DNA of 39,967 bases from contig CAYZUE010000007.1 in assembly GCA_964481825.1 (NCBI GenBank), forward strand, positions 1 through 39,967, written 5' to 3'. The notes below the pieces were generated by a model. That model made no database searches. It saw nothing but the letters and a program-made list of their open reading frames with translations, and was not told where the DNA came from. Both the position numbers and the translations under genes were made by a program. Below are positions 9,252 through 18,131 of this stretch, piece by piece. This DNA comes from CAYZUE01 sp964481825. Its GTDB lineage: Archaea > Hydrothermarchaeota > Hydrothermarchaeia > Hydrothermarchaeales > JALUUU01. Position 1 is the first letter of the stretch. The number at the start of each line of letters is the position of its first letter.

Positions 9252-10184
9252 TTATCTCAGATTAAAGCACAAACTGCAGAAAGGAATCTTGTCTTTTTCA
9301 TTATTTTCTAGGATTTGTCTAATCTTAGTTAATTTAGGACTATTCCAGATCTCCTTTAATGTCTGCTTATTAGCATTTCCGATTAATATTTCTCTCCGAA
9401 AGTCTGAACAACAAATTGGAACATAACCATCGGCATGCACGACCAATCGTGTCCTTACGTCAACACATTTTTTTTGACGTAGAAGTCTTTCATTTTTTAT
9501 CTTATGATCTTTTATGAATTCCTCAACCTTTTGAACACCTCTTAATCTTCTGAAAGTAGTAATGTCAGAATAAAAATCATCGACGATATTTCGCCAAAAT
9601 TTTTCAAATTCATCCGTCTGTTCTTTTGTCTCATTTGTGATGCTTGTACTTACCTGTATGAATAAATCAGACCCAGTATTATCCCTAAGATCAACTAATG
9701 TTTTAATATTATTTATAATTCGTTTATAATAGGGATTAGCCCTCATTACCGAATAATTCTCTTCAGAGGCTCCTTGTAACGAAATTTTAATTTTATCTAA
9801 ATCCATGTCTAATAATTTTTTTGAAATATCAGGAGTTAATAAAAGTCCATTTGTATAAAGATGAACTAAAATATTGTACTTATGAGCATATTTAATCATA
9901 TTAAAGATATGAGGATTTAATAGCGGTTCCCCCCAACCAGCAAATCCAGAAATCCCAAAAACATCATATTCTCCACACTCATCAATTATTTTTTTATATA
10001 AATTATAATCCATAGAAATTTGCGGGCGTTTCATATCTTGTCTGCCGCAAAAAACACATTTCATATTGCATTTTGAAGAAGGCTCAATTTCCAGGAGTTT
10101 AGGAAATTCTGACACTTCATATTTATAATTATTTTGATAAAAATCACTCTTATAGAATTTTTTGAAAGGATCAGTAACAGACAT
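9252..10184 (-). CDS. Radical SAM/SPASM-type protein on the opposite strand
   Basis: Read on the minus strand, this encodes a 310-residue radical SAM protein with CNMKCVFC at residues 39-46 (C39, C43, C46). It continues with FAGWGEPLLNPHIF and KISLQGASEENYSVM. A C-terminal SPASM-like part has ICCSDFRR, GNANKQTLKEIWNSP and the final CSLC. I take the ATG at 10184 because GGAGAG lies 10 bases upstream; a TTG at 10202 would add six residues. It is one of only two minus-strand genes in the window and interrupts the plus-strand series. Its 3' end meets the deacetylase gene with zero spacing. Function is unknown; modification of a sugar or a peptide is possible. Confidence 0.85.
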   Translation of the reverse strand: MSVTDPFKKFYKSDFYQNNYKYEVSEFPKLLEIEPSSKCNMKCVFCGRQDMKRPQISMDYNLYKKIIDECGEYDVFGISGFAGWGEPLLNPHIFNMIKYAHKYNILVHLYTNGLLLTPDISKKLLDMDLDKIKISLQGASEENYSVMRANPYYKRIINNIKTLVDLRDNTGSDLFIQVSTSITNETKEQTDEFEKFWRNIVDDFYSDITTFRRLRGVQKVEEFIKDHKIKNERLLRQKKCVDVRTRLVVHADGYVPICCSDFRREILIGNANKQTLKEIWNSPKLTKIRQILENNEKDKIPFCSLCFNLR

Positions 10185-10332
10185 AACCAATTTGCTCTCC
10201 AAATTAATGAAAGATTTAACGTTAACATAAGGTTAAATATCCTAAATGAAACAATAGGCAAATATTTAAAACTGTATTGCAATATTCTGGTCGTCCAAAC
10301 CAAATTTATGGAATATATGGTTGGAATTGTTT
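10185..10332. promoter_or_regulatory. Divergent intergenic region, probable promoters for both flanking genes
   Basis: About 148 bases separate the start of the minus-strand radical SAM gene from the ATG of the plus-strand GT39-like gene. Because the genes point away from each other, promoters for both should lie here. The stretch is AT-rich, with TATA-like runs such as AAATATTTAAAA near 10260. I cannot assign a specific -10/-35 pair or an archaeal BRE/TATA box with confidence. Confidence 0.4.
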
Positions 10333-11739
10333 ATGATAACTAATGAAAAATCCTCAACTTCGGATTTAAAAGGAGCTCCTAGGAAGAATCTTAGATCTAA
10401 ATCTGTCGGATTGAACAATGACAGGAAAAAGATTTATAGTATATTATTTTTAATTTTGCTTCTTGGATTTTCAATACGGATATATCACTTAGACCAGAAT
10501 CAATCCACTGATGAAGCCATATCTTTTCTTAGTTCTCAGAAATCCCCATTTGAAGTAATAAAGGAGAATAATTACAATCCCTTAAAGATTGTTTCAGGTT
10601 GGGAGCCAATGTACCCGCCAATTTATTTTATTATTCTTCATTATTCAGGAGCAAATGAATTAGGCGATGTTAAGGATTACATACAGAAAATTTTTAGCGC
10701 TGGAGATGCAAGAGATATCGATGAAAAACCAGATACTAAGATATTTAAATTGAGATTTCCTTTTGTTATTCTTGGTACTCTATCCATACTTTTAATATTC
10801 AAGGTAGGAGAAACTCTATTTGATAAAAAAACAGGCCTTATAGCAGCATTTTTTTTATCGACTTCGTCTTATCATCTAGTATACTCCCAGATTGCGCGTC
10901 CGTATGTAATTTTCTCTTTTTTTACACTACTTACAATTTTTTTCTTTTATCAATGTCTAAAGAAAAATTCACGGAATTATTGGGTAGGATTTATTCTTTC
11001 AACAATCATGTCTTTTTATACGCATTATTACACAGTTTTTATCATATTTACTGAAATCGTATTTTTATCCCTCATATTCTTAATTAAGAATTTAAAATCT
11101 TCCCTATTAAGTTTGAATATTAATGAGAAAACATTTAGAAATTTATTATTAAGCTGGTTTGTAATTGTAATATTGAGTTCGCCTTTAATTTTTTATATTT
11201 TGAATTTTACCTTTGGAACAGGTAATGAAGGCTGGAATGTAAACCCAAATACATTCAATTATCTAGTATATCCTTATTTGACAGCCAACCTGGAAGCTTT
11301 TAATAAATTAATTGCCAACCTTATCCGGATATCTACTATATTTTCAGTTTACATTGTTCAATGGATCATACTTTATCCATATAAGATTCAATACTTAACA
11401 ATACCTGCTGCAATAGTTCAGTTTTTTGCCTTCATTTTGTATATAACTCGGCCAATTTTGCAGAATAGAAGTAAAAAAATTGAGATGTTAGAACCGTACA
11501 TGCTACTACTCCTATTTATCTCCATACCCAATATAGCTATTCTGGTGACAATGACCTACAGTACAATATTTGAACCTAGATTATATTATGCCGTTTTCCC
11601 CCTATACCTACTTGTGATTTCAAGAGGATTAGAAAAGATAGATAATAAAAGGATATTAATTACTCTAATGGCAATAATAACTCTAATAAACATACCAGCG
11701 ATCTATAACTGGTTTTTTACAATTCAGCGAATACAATAA
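10333..11739 (+). CDS. GT39/ArnT-like polytopic membrane glycosyltransferase
   Basis: The 468-residue product has a short polar N-terminus, then many hydrophobic segments. The first external loop contains DQNQSTDEA with the acidic residues expected in GT-C enzymes, followed by YPPIYFIILHY. LRFPFVILGTLSILLIF, LFDKKTGLIAA and SQIARPYVIF are typical of the RgtA/ArnT/PMT-like superfamily, which transfers sugars from polyprenyl-phosphate donors outside the membrane. I prefer the ATG at 10333 over an upstream TTG at 10321; neither has a strong Shine-Dalgarno. A DPM1-like GT2 lies next door and could make its lipid-linked donor. Confidence 0.82.
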   Translation: MITNEKSSTSDLKGAPRKNLRSKSVGLNNDRKKIYSILFLILLLGFSIRIYHLDQNQSTDEAISFLSSQKSPFEVIKENNYNPLKIVSGWEPMYPPIYFIILHYSGANELGDVKDYIQKIFSAGDARDIDEKPDTKIFKLRFPFVILGTLSILLIFKVGETLFDKKTGLIAAFFLSTSSYHLVYSQIARPYVIFSFFTLLTIFFFYQCLKKNSRNYWVGFILSTIMSFYTHYYTVFIIFTEIVFLSLIFLIKNLKSSLLSLNINEKTFRNLLLSWFVIVILSSPLIFYILNFTFGTGNEGWNVNPNTFNYLVYPYLTANLEAFNKLIANLIRISTIFSVYIVQWIILYPYKIQYLTIPAAIVQFFAFILYITRPILQNRSKKIEMLEPYMLLLLFISIPNIAILVTMTYSTIFEPRLYYAVFPLYLLVISRGLEKIDNKRILITLMAIITLINIPAIYNWFFTIQRIQ

Positions 11740-11777
11740 AAAAGATTATTGATTAGATAGATTGGAGTAGCAGAAAT

Positions 11778-12473
11778 ATGATAGAGCTAACTATTATAGT
11801 TCCCGTTTACAACGAAGCACGCATAATCAATAAATCAATTCCCCGGATTATAAATGAAGTCCAAAAAATATGTAAAAAATTTGAAGTAATAGTTGTAGAC
11901 GATGGAAGTTCGGACAATACAGGAAAAAAACTTTCTAAGTTAGGAAAAAAATTTAAAGAACTAATAATTTTGGAGCATAAAAAGAATAGGGGACTTGGAG
12001 CATCGATAAAAACTGCCGCTATAAAAAGTAGAGGAAAAATATTAATCACAATAGATGCTGACCTATCCTATAGTCCAGCACAAATTCCTGATTTATTATC
12101 TAAAGTGGGGACATATGATATCGTTATTGGTTCTCCATACTGCACTGGGAATATGGTTAAAGCACCAATAATCAGGAAAATTGCAAGTCTTGTCCAAAAC
12201 AAGATGTATGCTACCTTACTTAGGACGGATATAAGTTGTGTATCAGGTATGTTTAGAGCCTATAAGAAGGAAGTTTTACAATGTATCGATATAGAACATC
12301 AACGATATGACTCTCAAATAGAGATAATTGTAAAAGCAATAAAAAAGGGATATCAAATTGCTGAGGTTCCAGCTGTAAATAACTGGCCTCAGAATAGAGA
12401 GAGTAAAGTCGTTTTAATTAGAGAAATACCAAATTCCATAAGATTGCTAATTAAATTAATGTTCAATTCTTAA
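11778..12473 (+). CDS. GT2-family glycosyltransferase, dolichyl-phosphate mannose synthase-like
   Basis: This 231-residue protein is a GT-A fold family 2 transferase. It shows IIVPVYNEARII, the nucleotide-binding VVDDGSSDNTG (about 35-50), KKNRGLGASIKTA, and the metal-binding DAD in TIDADLSY. The pattern fits DPM1-like enzymes that charge a polyprenyl phosphate with a sugar, and no C-terminal membrane anchor is present. It lies between a GT-C transferase and a radical SAM gene. That fits a role in making a polyprenyl-phosphate sugar for the membrane transferases at 94-1335 and 10333-11739. Sugar specificity is unknown. Confidence 0.88.
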   Translation: MIELTIIVPVYNEARIINKSIPRIINEVQKICKKFEVIVVDDGSSDNTGKKLSKLGKKFKELIILEHKKNRGLGASIKTAAIKSRGKILITIDADLSYSPAQIPDLLSKVGTYDIVIGSPYCTGNMVKAPIIRKIASLVQNKMYATLLRTDISCVSGMFRAYKKEVLQCIDIEHQRYDSQIEIIVKAIKKGYQIAEVPAVNNWPQNRESKVVLIREIPNSIRLLIKLMFNS

Positions 12474-12477
12474 GGAG
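12472..12477 (+). promoter_or_regulatory. Shine-Dalgarno AAGGAG fixing the start at 12487
   Basis: AAGGAG starts inside the stop codon of the GT2 gene and ends 9 bases before the ATG at 12487. An ATG at 12478 directly touches the motif and cannot use it, so the downstream ATG is the likely start. Confidence 0.75.
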
Positions 12478-12486
12478 ATGCTTAGT

Positions 12487-13908
12487 ATGAAAGTAACCTT
12501 GATAAATCCGCCAATGACTCTTGAAGAGAGATATGGGAAGTTTGCAAGAGCAGGCAGTTCATTGCCCCCATTAGGATTAGCGTATATTGCTGCTACACTG
12601 GAGAAAAATGGCATTGAAGTTGATATTATTGATGGAACTGTAATGAATTTTAAAAATAAAAGTTTAGAAAATAGAATATCTTCAATTAAACCAGATATAA
12701 TTGGAGTTACAGCTCTCACTCCAACATTATATCGTTCTTATGAGGTAATAAATACATCAAAAAAAATTCTTCCAAGAACTTTAATTGTTATCGGGGGGCC
12801 CCATACATCCCTATTTCCAAAGGATGTTCTAAAAGAAAATACTAACATTGATATTTCAGTATATGGTGAAGGAGAACATACATTATTAGAATTGGTCAAG
12901 AACATTGAGAATTACGGTAAAAATAATGGTAAATCATTTGAAGATGTAAAGGGGATTGTATATCGAAATAATGGAAAGATAATAAAAAATGAACCACGAC
13001 CGTATATAGGCGATTTAGACACAGTGCCTTTTCCTTCACGACATCTTCTACCAATGAATGAATACCGGCCTGCTCTGTATCAGATAAAAAGAAGTCCTAA
13101 TACAAATATAATAGCAAGTAGGGGATGTCCATTTAGTTGTACTTTTTGCTCTAAAGGGGTATATGGAAAAAAATTTAGAACACGAAGCCCAGAAAATGTT
13201 ATAGTTGAAATTGAGAATCTTATTGAAAAATACGGAATAAAAGAACTGCTTTTTTGGGATGACACTTTTACAGTTAACAAAAAATGGGTAGAAGATTTTT
13301 GTGATTTACTACAAACGAAGAATTTCGATTTAACTTGGTCATGTAGCTCTAGAGTGAATAAAGTTGACAAAGCACTACTTCAAAAAATGAAAAATGTAGG
13401 GTGTTGGTCTATTTTTTATGGAATAGAAGCGGGATCACAGGAGCTACTTGACAATATAGATAAAGGTATTACTCTACAGGAAATCAGAAATGCTGTAAAA
13501 TGGGCAAAAGAAGTAGGTATTGAAGTACGCGCTTCATTTATGCTGGGTCTACCTGGAGAAACAAAAGAGCTTGCAAAAAAAACAATAAGATTTGCAAAAG
13601 AAATAGATCCTGACTTTGCTCAATTTAATATAACTACTCCCTATCCCGGAACAGAACTAAATAAAAATGCTGGGCAATATGGGAAAATTTTATCCCACGA
13701 TTTTTCAAAATACACCATTTGGTCTCCCATATTCATACCTACTGGAATAACTTCTGAAGACTTAACGAAATTGCATCACCATGCATATGTAGAATTTTAT
13801 CTGAGACCCACATATATCCTAAAGAGATTGATGAAAATACGTTCATTTAGCGATATAAAAGTTTATTTAAATGGATTTGTTACACTTTTATTAAGTTCTA
13901 TTGATTAA
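12487..13908 (+). CDS. Radical SAM protein with N-terminal B12-binding-type domain (1 of 3)
   Basis: The 473-residue product begins MKVTLINPP, the usual opening of B12-binding-domain radical SAM proteins. It continues with a Rossmann-like segment containing VIGGPHTSLFP and YGEGEHTLLEL. The radical SAM motif CPFSCTFC lies at 214-221 (C214, C218, C221), followed by LLFWDDTFTVNKKW, FYGIEAGSQELLDNI and FMLGLPGETKE. The family includes BchE, HpnP and other enzymes that methylate or rearrange unreactive carbons. I do not see the DxHxxG cobalamin-ligand motif, so B12 binding, if real, would lack that histidine. A sugar-modifying role is inferred from context only. Confidence 0.88.
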   Translation: MKVTLINPPMTLEERYGKFARAGSSLPPLGLAYIAATLEKNGIEVDIIDGTVMNFKNKSLENRISSIKPDIIGVTALTPTLYRSYEVINTSKKILPRTLIVIGGPHTSLFPKDVLKENTNIDISVYGEGEHTLLELVKNIENYGKNNGKSFEDVKGIVYRNNGKIIKNEPRPYIGDLDTVPFPSRHLLPMNEYRPALYQIKRSPNTNIIASRGCPFSCTFCSKGVYGKKFRTRSPENVIVEIENLIEKYGIKELLFWDDTFTVNKKWVEDFCDLLQTKNFDLTWSCSSRVNKVDKALLQKMKNVGCWSIFYGIEAGSQELLDNIDKGITLQEIRNAVKWAKEVGIEVRASFMLGLPGETKELAKKTIRFAKEIDPDFAQFNITTPYPGTELNKNAGQYGKILSHDFSKYTIWSPIFIPTGITSEDLTKLHHHAYVEFYLRPTYILKRLMKIRSFSDIKVYLNGFVTLLLSSID

Positions 13909-13931
13909 CCTTAAGTATGCAACATCTTAAT

Positions 13932-13937
13932 GGGGAG
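13932..13937 (+). promoter_or_regulatory. Shine-Dalgarno GGGGAG fixing the start at 13945
   Basis: GGGGAG lies 7 bases before the ATG at 13945. The upstream ATG at 13930 overlaps this motif, so it is not the preferred start. Confidence 0.7.
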
Positions 13938-13944
13938 TAAAAAA

Positions 13945-16614
13945 ATGCTACAAAAAAAAACTAGACAGACTAAGAAAATAGTGGGGATTATTCAAGCGCG
14001 AATGGGGTCAAAGCGATTACCTGGAAAGTCTATGAAGATTCTATGCGGAAAGCCCCTCCTCTATTATGTTATTGAAAGAGTCAAAATGGCCGAGACTCTT
14101 GATACGGTTGTATTAGCTACATCAAAAAATAAAGATGATGATGTGATTGAAGATCTTGCAAGAGATCTAGGGATAGAGATTTACAGAGGATCTGAAGAAG
14201 ATGTTCTAGACAGATTTATTAATGCTGCCAAAATAAACAATGCGGACGTAATTGTAAGAGTCTGTGCTGATAATCCTTTGATTTCAAAAGACGAAATAGA
14301 CCGCATAGTTAAAAAACACATGAATAACAAAGCGGATTACTCTTTTAATCATATTCCAAGAAAGAACAATAACTATCCAGATGGATTAGGAAGTGAAGTA
14401 GTCGATTTTGTGATATTAGAAAAAATTGCAAAAAAAACTAACTCTTCTTATCATAGGGAACACGTAACAACTTATATTTGGGACAACCCAAATGAATTTA
14501 GTATAGAAACAATCCGAGCACCATATGAAATAACGGGACCAGATATCAAATTAGATGTAGACACTGAAGAAGACTTCTATAGAATAGAATCGTTCATACA
14601 AAGCCTTCCTTCAGAGCTTAGCCCAGCATGGTCTTCAAAAAACATAGTAAAGAGCTACAGAGACTATTTTAAAACAAAAACACTTGTATTTCTAGAACAT
14701 GAAAATCAAGTTCAAGACTATTTAAAATGGTCTAATGGATTAAAAGGTAAAAAAATTGTAATTGCACTTTCACCCTTCGCCATTTATGAATTAGAGAAGC
14801 AGGGTATTCCTTACAGTATCCCCGATGATTATTATACACCTAAAGAATTGTATAGTTATGGTAAAAACAACTTTAACAAAGTAAAAAAATTATGTGGATT
14901 AATTGATAAGCATATAGAAGAGAATTGTCCAATATTCAAAAAAATAGGTATAACTCCTGCTACATTTAGCATTTTCTCGTTCAAAATAATATATGATGCT
15001 GTGACTGTTCGAATATTCCAATTATTTAAAATTATTAAAGCTGAAAATCCAGACGTATTGTTTGCTTATGATGTGAAGGAGTATCCTTTCAAGATAAATT
15101 CTACGAATTACCTATCCTTTGATAATAGAGAATCAATTTATACTAGCCTCTTTAAGCTAAATTGCTGGAAACAATTATCAGTTCTATTTCCAATAGTTCC
15201 TGAATCAGAGAGCAATCTAACAAAGACACATAATGATTCGGTCAAATTTGAAATAAAAAATAAAGTTCTTAATTTTATTCAAAAAAAAGCACTACTATAC
15301 GATATCTTTACTACATTTAAGCAGACCGGTATAAAGGGAATTATATATAAACTAACAATGCGAAGGAACGGGAATCTGCCAGTATTGTTATTAGGAGAAC
15401 ACAATTGGAATGAGTGTCAGGAAGAATTCTTGTCAATCGGAATTGGACCAATATTAAAAATACCAACATATCAAAAAGATTTTTTAACAGAACCAGACAT
15501 GTCTAAAATTGATCAAACGGATTTGTTAAATACATGGAAAAATTTAAACAACGATAAAGAATTTAAAAAATTTTTTATATCAGAAGAAATTGACTTTTTT
15601 GAATTACTAAAAGATAGAATTCAATATACAATTGAAGTATTATCAATAGCAAGTTACAATTCTTACTCTAAAATAACAGAGGTGTTAAAAAAGAAAAAAA
15701 TTGAAGCTGTCCTAACCTCTACTTTCACAACATGTATAGATTATTCTATAAGTCGAGCTGCTAATAATCTAAACATCCCAATTATAAATTGGCAAGTTGG
15801 AAGCTATGGGTATTATGAACAAATGACAATGGCTGAGTACGATACAATGGCTTCAGATTTCTATTTTGTATTTGGTAAGAAAGTTGCTGAACATATTGCT
15901 GAAACAACCGCCACGAATAATACGCAACTTATACCTGTGGGTTCAACAAGTCTTGATAAGTTAAATTCGGAAAAGGGATTTTCAAAATCAGAATCAAAGA
16001 AAAAAATTGTTTTATATGTAACTACAAATTATTATCAGAATTTTGGTTATGTTTCCTTTTTTCCTCCGTTTTCGGATAATCATTTCTGGTTAACCCAAAA
16101 GGGTATACTGGAAGTCCTAGGCCGCCATAGCGATTATGATGTAATTGTTAAATTGCATCCTGTCACATTCTGTCGAGACCCTCCTATGAGTTCATTTGTG
16201 AGCGAAAATGGTTATGAAAATATCAGATTTATCAAATATAAATCCCAATTTACTGAGTTAATTCAACAAGCAGATATTATTGTCATCGATTTTCCCACAA
16301 CTACCCTGTTACAATCATTAACAACCTACAAACCTATCTTTGTTTACTTTGGACACAATGAGATACATGGTGACGTTTTACCAATATTGAAGAAACGAGC
16401 ATTTTCTTATGGCGAGTTAGAGGAATTCTTGCATTGTTTAGATAAATTCTTAAGGTATGGTAAGGTTAAAACCGGAGTTGATCTAAAGGATCAGGAGTTC
16501 TTAAAGATATGCGGGACTCACAATTTAGATGGTAAAAGCGGAAAACGTGCAGCAGAATTGGTAAAGAATATTATTAGCAAAAGACACATTGTAAAGGAAA
16601 TTAAGGATGAATAA
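13945..16614 (+). CDS. SpsF-type cytidylyltransferase domain fused to a large glycosyltransferase-like domain
   Basis: This 889-residue protein has two parts. Residues about 10-245 are a nucleotidyltransferase of the SpsF/CMP-sugar synthetase type: GIIQARMGSKRLPGKSMK, then VVLATSKNKDDDV, VRVCADNPLISKDEID and the late LDVDTEEDFYRIE. Residues about 250-889 look like a GT-B surface-polysaccharide transferase. Recognisable parts are the IINWQVGSYGYYEQMTM stretch, VGSTSLDKL, KKIVLYVTTNYYQNFG, VIVKLHP and ADIIVIDFPTTTLLQSL, the last resembling the nucleotide-binding end of CDP-glycerol-type and capsule transferases. Activation and transfer of one sugar by a single chain is a reasonable inference. 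The C-terminal donor and acceptor are unknown. The gene sits four bases before a B12-type radical SAM gene. Confidence 0.82.
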   Translation: MLQKKTRQTKKIVGIIQARMGSKRLPGKSMKILCGKPLLYYVIERVKMAETLDTVVLATSKNKDDDVIEDLARDLGIEIYRGSEEDVLDRFINAAKINNADVIVRVCADNPLISKDEIDRIVKKHMNNKADYSFNHIPRKNNNYPDGLGSEVVDFVILEKIAKKTNSSYHREHVTTYIWDNPNEFSIETIRAPYEITGPDIKLDVDTEEDFYRIESFIQSLPSELSPAWSSKNIVKSYRDYFKTKTLVFLEHENQVQDYLKWSNGLKGKKIVIALSPFAIYELEKQGIPYSIPDDYYTPKELYSYGKNNFNKVKKLCGLIDKHIEENCPIFKKIGITPATFSIFSFKIIYDAVTVRIFQLFKIIKAENPDVLFAYDVKEYPFKINSTNYLSFDNRESIYTSLFKLNCWKQLSVLFPIVPESESNLTKTHNDSVKFEIKNKVLNFIQKKALLYDIFTTFKQTGIKGIIYKLTMRRNGNLPVLLLGEHNWNECQEEFLSIGIGPILKIPTYQKDFLTEPDMSKIDQTDLLNTWKNLNNDKEFKKFFISEEIDFFELLKDRIQYTIEVLSIASYNSYSKITEVLKKKKIEAVLTSTFTTCIDYSISRAANNLNIPIINWQVGSYGYYEQMTMAEYDTMASDFYFVFGKKVAEHIAETTATNNTQLIPVGSTSLDKLNSEKGFSKSESKKKIVLYVTTNYYQNFGYVSFFPPFSDNHFWLTQKGILEVLGRHSDYDVIVKLHPVTFCRDPPMSSFVSENGYENIRFIKYKSQFTELIQQADIIVIDFPTTTLLQSLTTYKPIFVYFGHNEIHGDVLPILKKRAFSYGELEEFLHCLDKFLRYGKVKTGVDLKDQEFLKICGTHNLDGKSGKRAAELVKNIISKRHIVKEIKDE

Positions 16615-16617
16615 AGT

Positions 16618-18129
16618 ATGAATATATTGTTGTTTAACGTACCATCTAGAGGAGGAAGTGGAGGATTTACGCTTCCTTTAGGCTTACTATACGTGGGGGG
16701 AACTATAGAAAGATGTAATCATAAAGTAAAAATTGTGGATCTGTACCTAGAACAACACAAAGGAACAGAATTAGATTTAGATAAAATAAAGCAAATAATC
16801 AACCAATATAACCCCTCCATAGTAGGTTATGGAGGTATTGCAACATCCTATGGGAGGACTAAGAAACTATCGGCATATTTAAAAACTCATTATCCCCACA
16901 TAACTCAAATTGTTGGAGGTGCTCTTTCATCAGTTTATGAACTATTATTAAAAAAAACAAGCGTAGATGTTGTATTCCATGGTGAAGCAGAAGTAAGTCT
17001 TCCCGAATTCCTAGAAAGGGTTAACAAAAAAGAATCATTTTACAAAGTACAGGGAATTTCCTATTTGCAAAATGGAAAGGTTGTGAGAAATCCTCCAGCC
17101 GAGCAGATTAAGGACATTGACATAATCCCCCTCCCAGCTTATCATCTTGTTGATATTCCCACGTATCTTTCACCAATTAAAGGGTGGATTGATATTCATA
17201 AACTCCAACTTAAAAGTCCCCATTATGCTAACCTGGCTAATAAAATAGGAGACAAAGACTATTATATTTCGATGGTAACTGCCAGAGGGTGTACAAATCG
17301 CTGTAGCTTTTGTTACAGACATGTTAAGGGTGTACGACAAAACAGTGTTGATTACGTGATCAAACATATAGAATATTTGAAAAAAAATTACCGCATTAAA
17401 GGATTCAAATTTAATGATGAATTATTTAACTCAAACAGAGACTGGGTTATGGAATTATGCGATGCAATTGAAAAAAACAATCCGGACATTTGTTACATTG
17501 TCGGTGGCGCAAGAGTTGATAAAATTGATGAGGAGATGTTATACCGATTGAAAGATACTGGTTGTATAGCAATTAATTATGGTCAAGAATCAGGATCTGA
17601 CAAAATACTAAAAGAGTATAGAAAAGGTGTTACAAGACAAAAGAATGTAGAAATAACTAATTTAACTAACAAAATAGGTGTATTCAACGTAGTTCAACTA
17701 GTTATTGGTTCACCTGGAGAAACAACTGACACCATATTTGAAACAATTCAATTTTTAAAAGAAGTCAACTCATTTAATTACTCAGTAAACTATCTAATTC
17801 CTCTACCAGAGACTCCAATATGGAAGTATGTTGAAAAAAATGAACTAATTGAAGATGTAGAAAAGTATCTTGATTCTGTAGCTCAATATGGGGGAACTCC
17901 CATAGTTAATCTAACTAAAGAGTCTGATAAAGTGTGGAAAAGTTGGGATTCCATCATCCGTCGTGAATTAAAACTTCATTATTACGGAAGCGAGAATAGA
18001 ACATTATTTTATTATAGTTACAAGCTTCTAAATCCCCTTGTCAAGAAGTTATATCCTCTTATACGGGTTTTTTCACCATTGATCCCATTTCGAATAAAGA
18101 AGTCCATTGCTGACTGGGTGGATCTGTAA
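16618..18129 (+). CDS. Radical SAM protein with N-terminal B12-binding-type domain (2 of 3)
   Basis: The 503-residue product starts MNILLFNVPS and carries the LPLGLLYVGGTIE pattern, IVGGALSSVYE and FHGEAEVSLPEFL of the B12-binding-type domain. The radical SAM motif CTNRCSFC is at 225-232 (C225, C229, C232), followed by GFKFNDELFNSNRDWV, NYGQESGSDKILKEY and QLVIGSPGETTDT. Compared with the other two copies there is a longer stretch before the cysteine motif (about residues 180-220). The C-terminal 100 residues are basic and partly hydrophobic. It abuts the fusion gene upstream and an ABC exporter gene downstream, so one transcript is likely. The reaction is unknown. Confidence 0.88.
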   Translation: MNILLFNVPSRGGSGGFTLPLGLLYVGGTIERCNHKVKIVDLYLEQHKGTELDLDKIKQIINQYNPSIVGYGGIATSYGRTKKLSAYLKTHYPHITQIVGGALSSVYELLLKKTSVDVVFHGEAEVSLPEFLERVNKKESFYKVQGISYLQNGKVVRNPPAEQIKDIDIIPLPAYHLVDIPTYLSPIKGWIDIHKLQLKSPHYANLANKIGDKDYYISMVTARGCTNRCSFCYRHVKGVRQNSVDYVIKHIEYLKKNYRIKGFKFNDELFNSNRDWVMELCDAIEKNNPDICYIVGGARVDKIDEEMLYRLKDTGCIAINYGQESGSDKILKEYRKGVTRQKNVEITNLTNKIGVFNVVQLVIGSPGETTDTIFETIQFLKEVNSFNYSVNYLIPLPETPIWKYVEKNELIEDVEKYLDSVAQYGGTPIVNLTKESDKVWKSWDSIIRRELKLHYYGSENRTLFYYSYKLLNPLVKKLYPLIRVFSPLIPFRIKKSIADWVDL

Positions 18130-18131
18130 TA

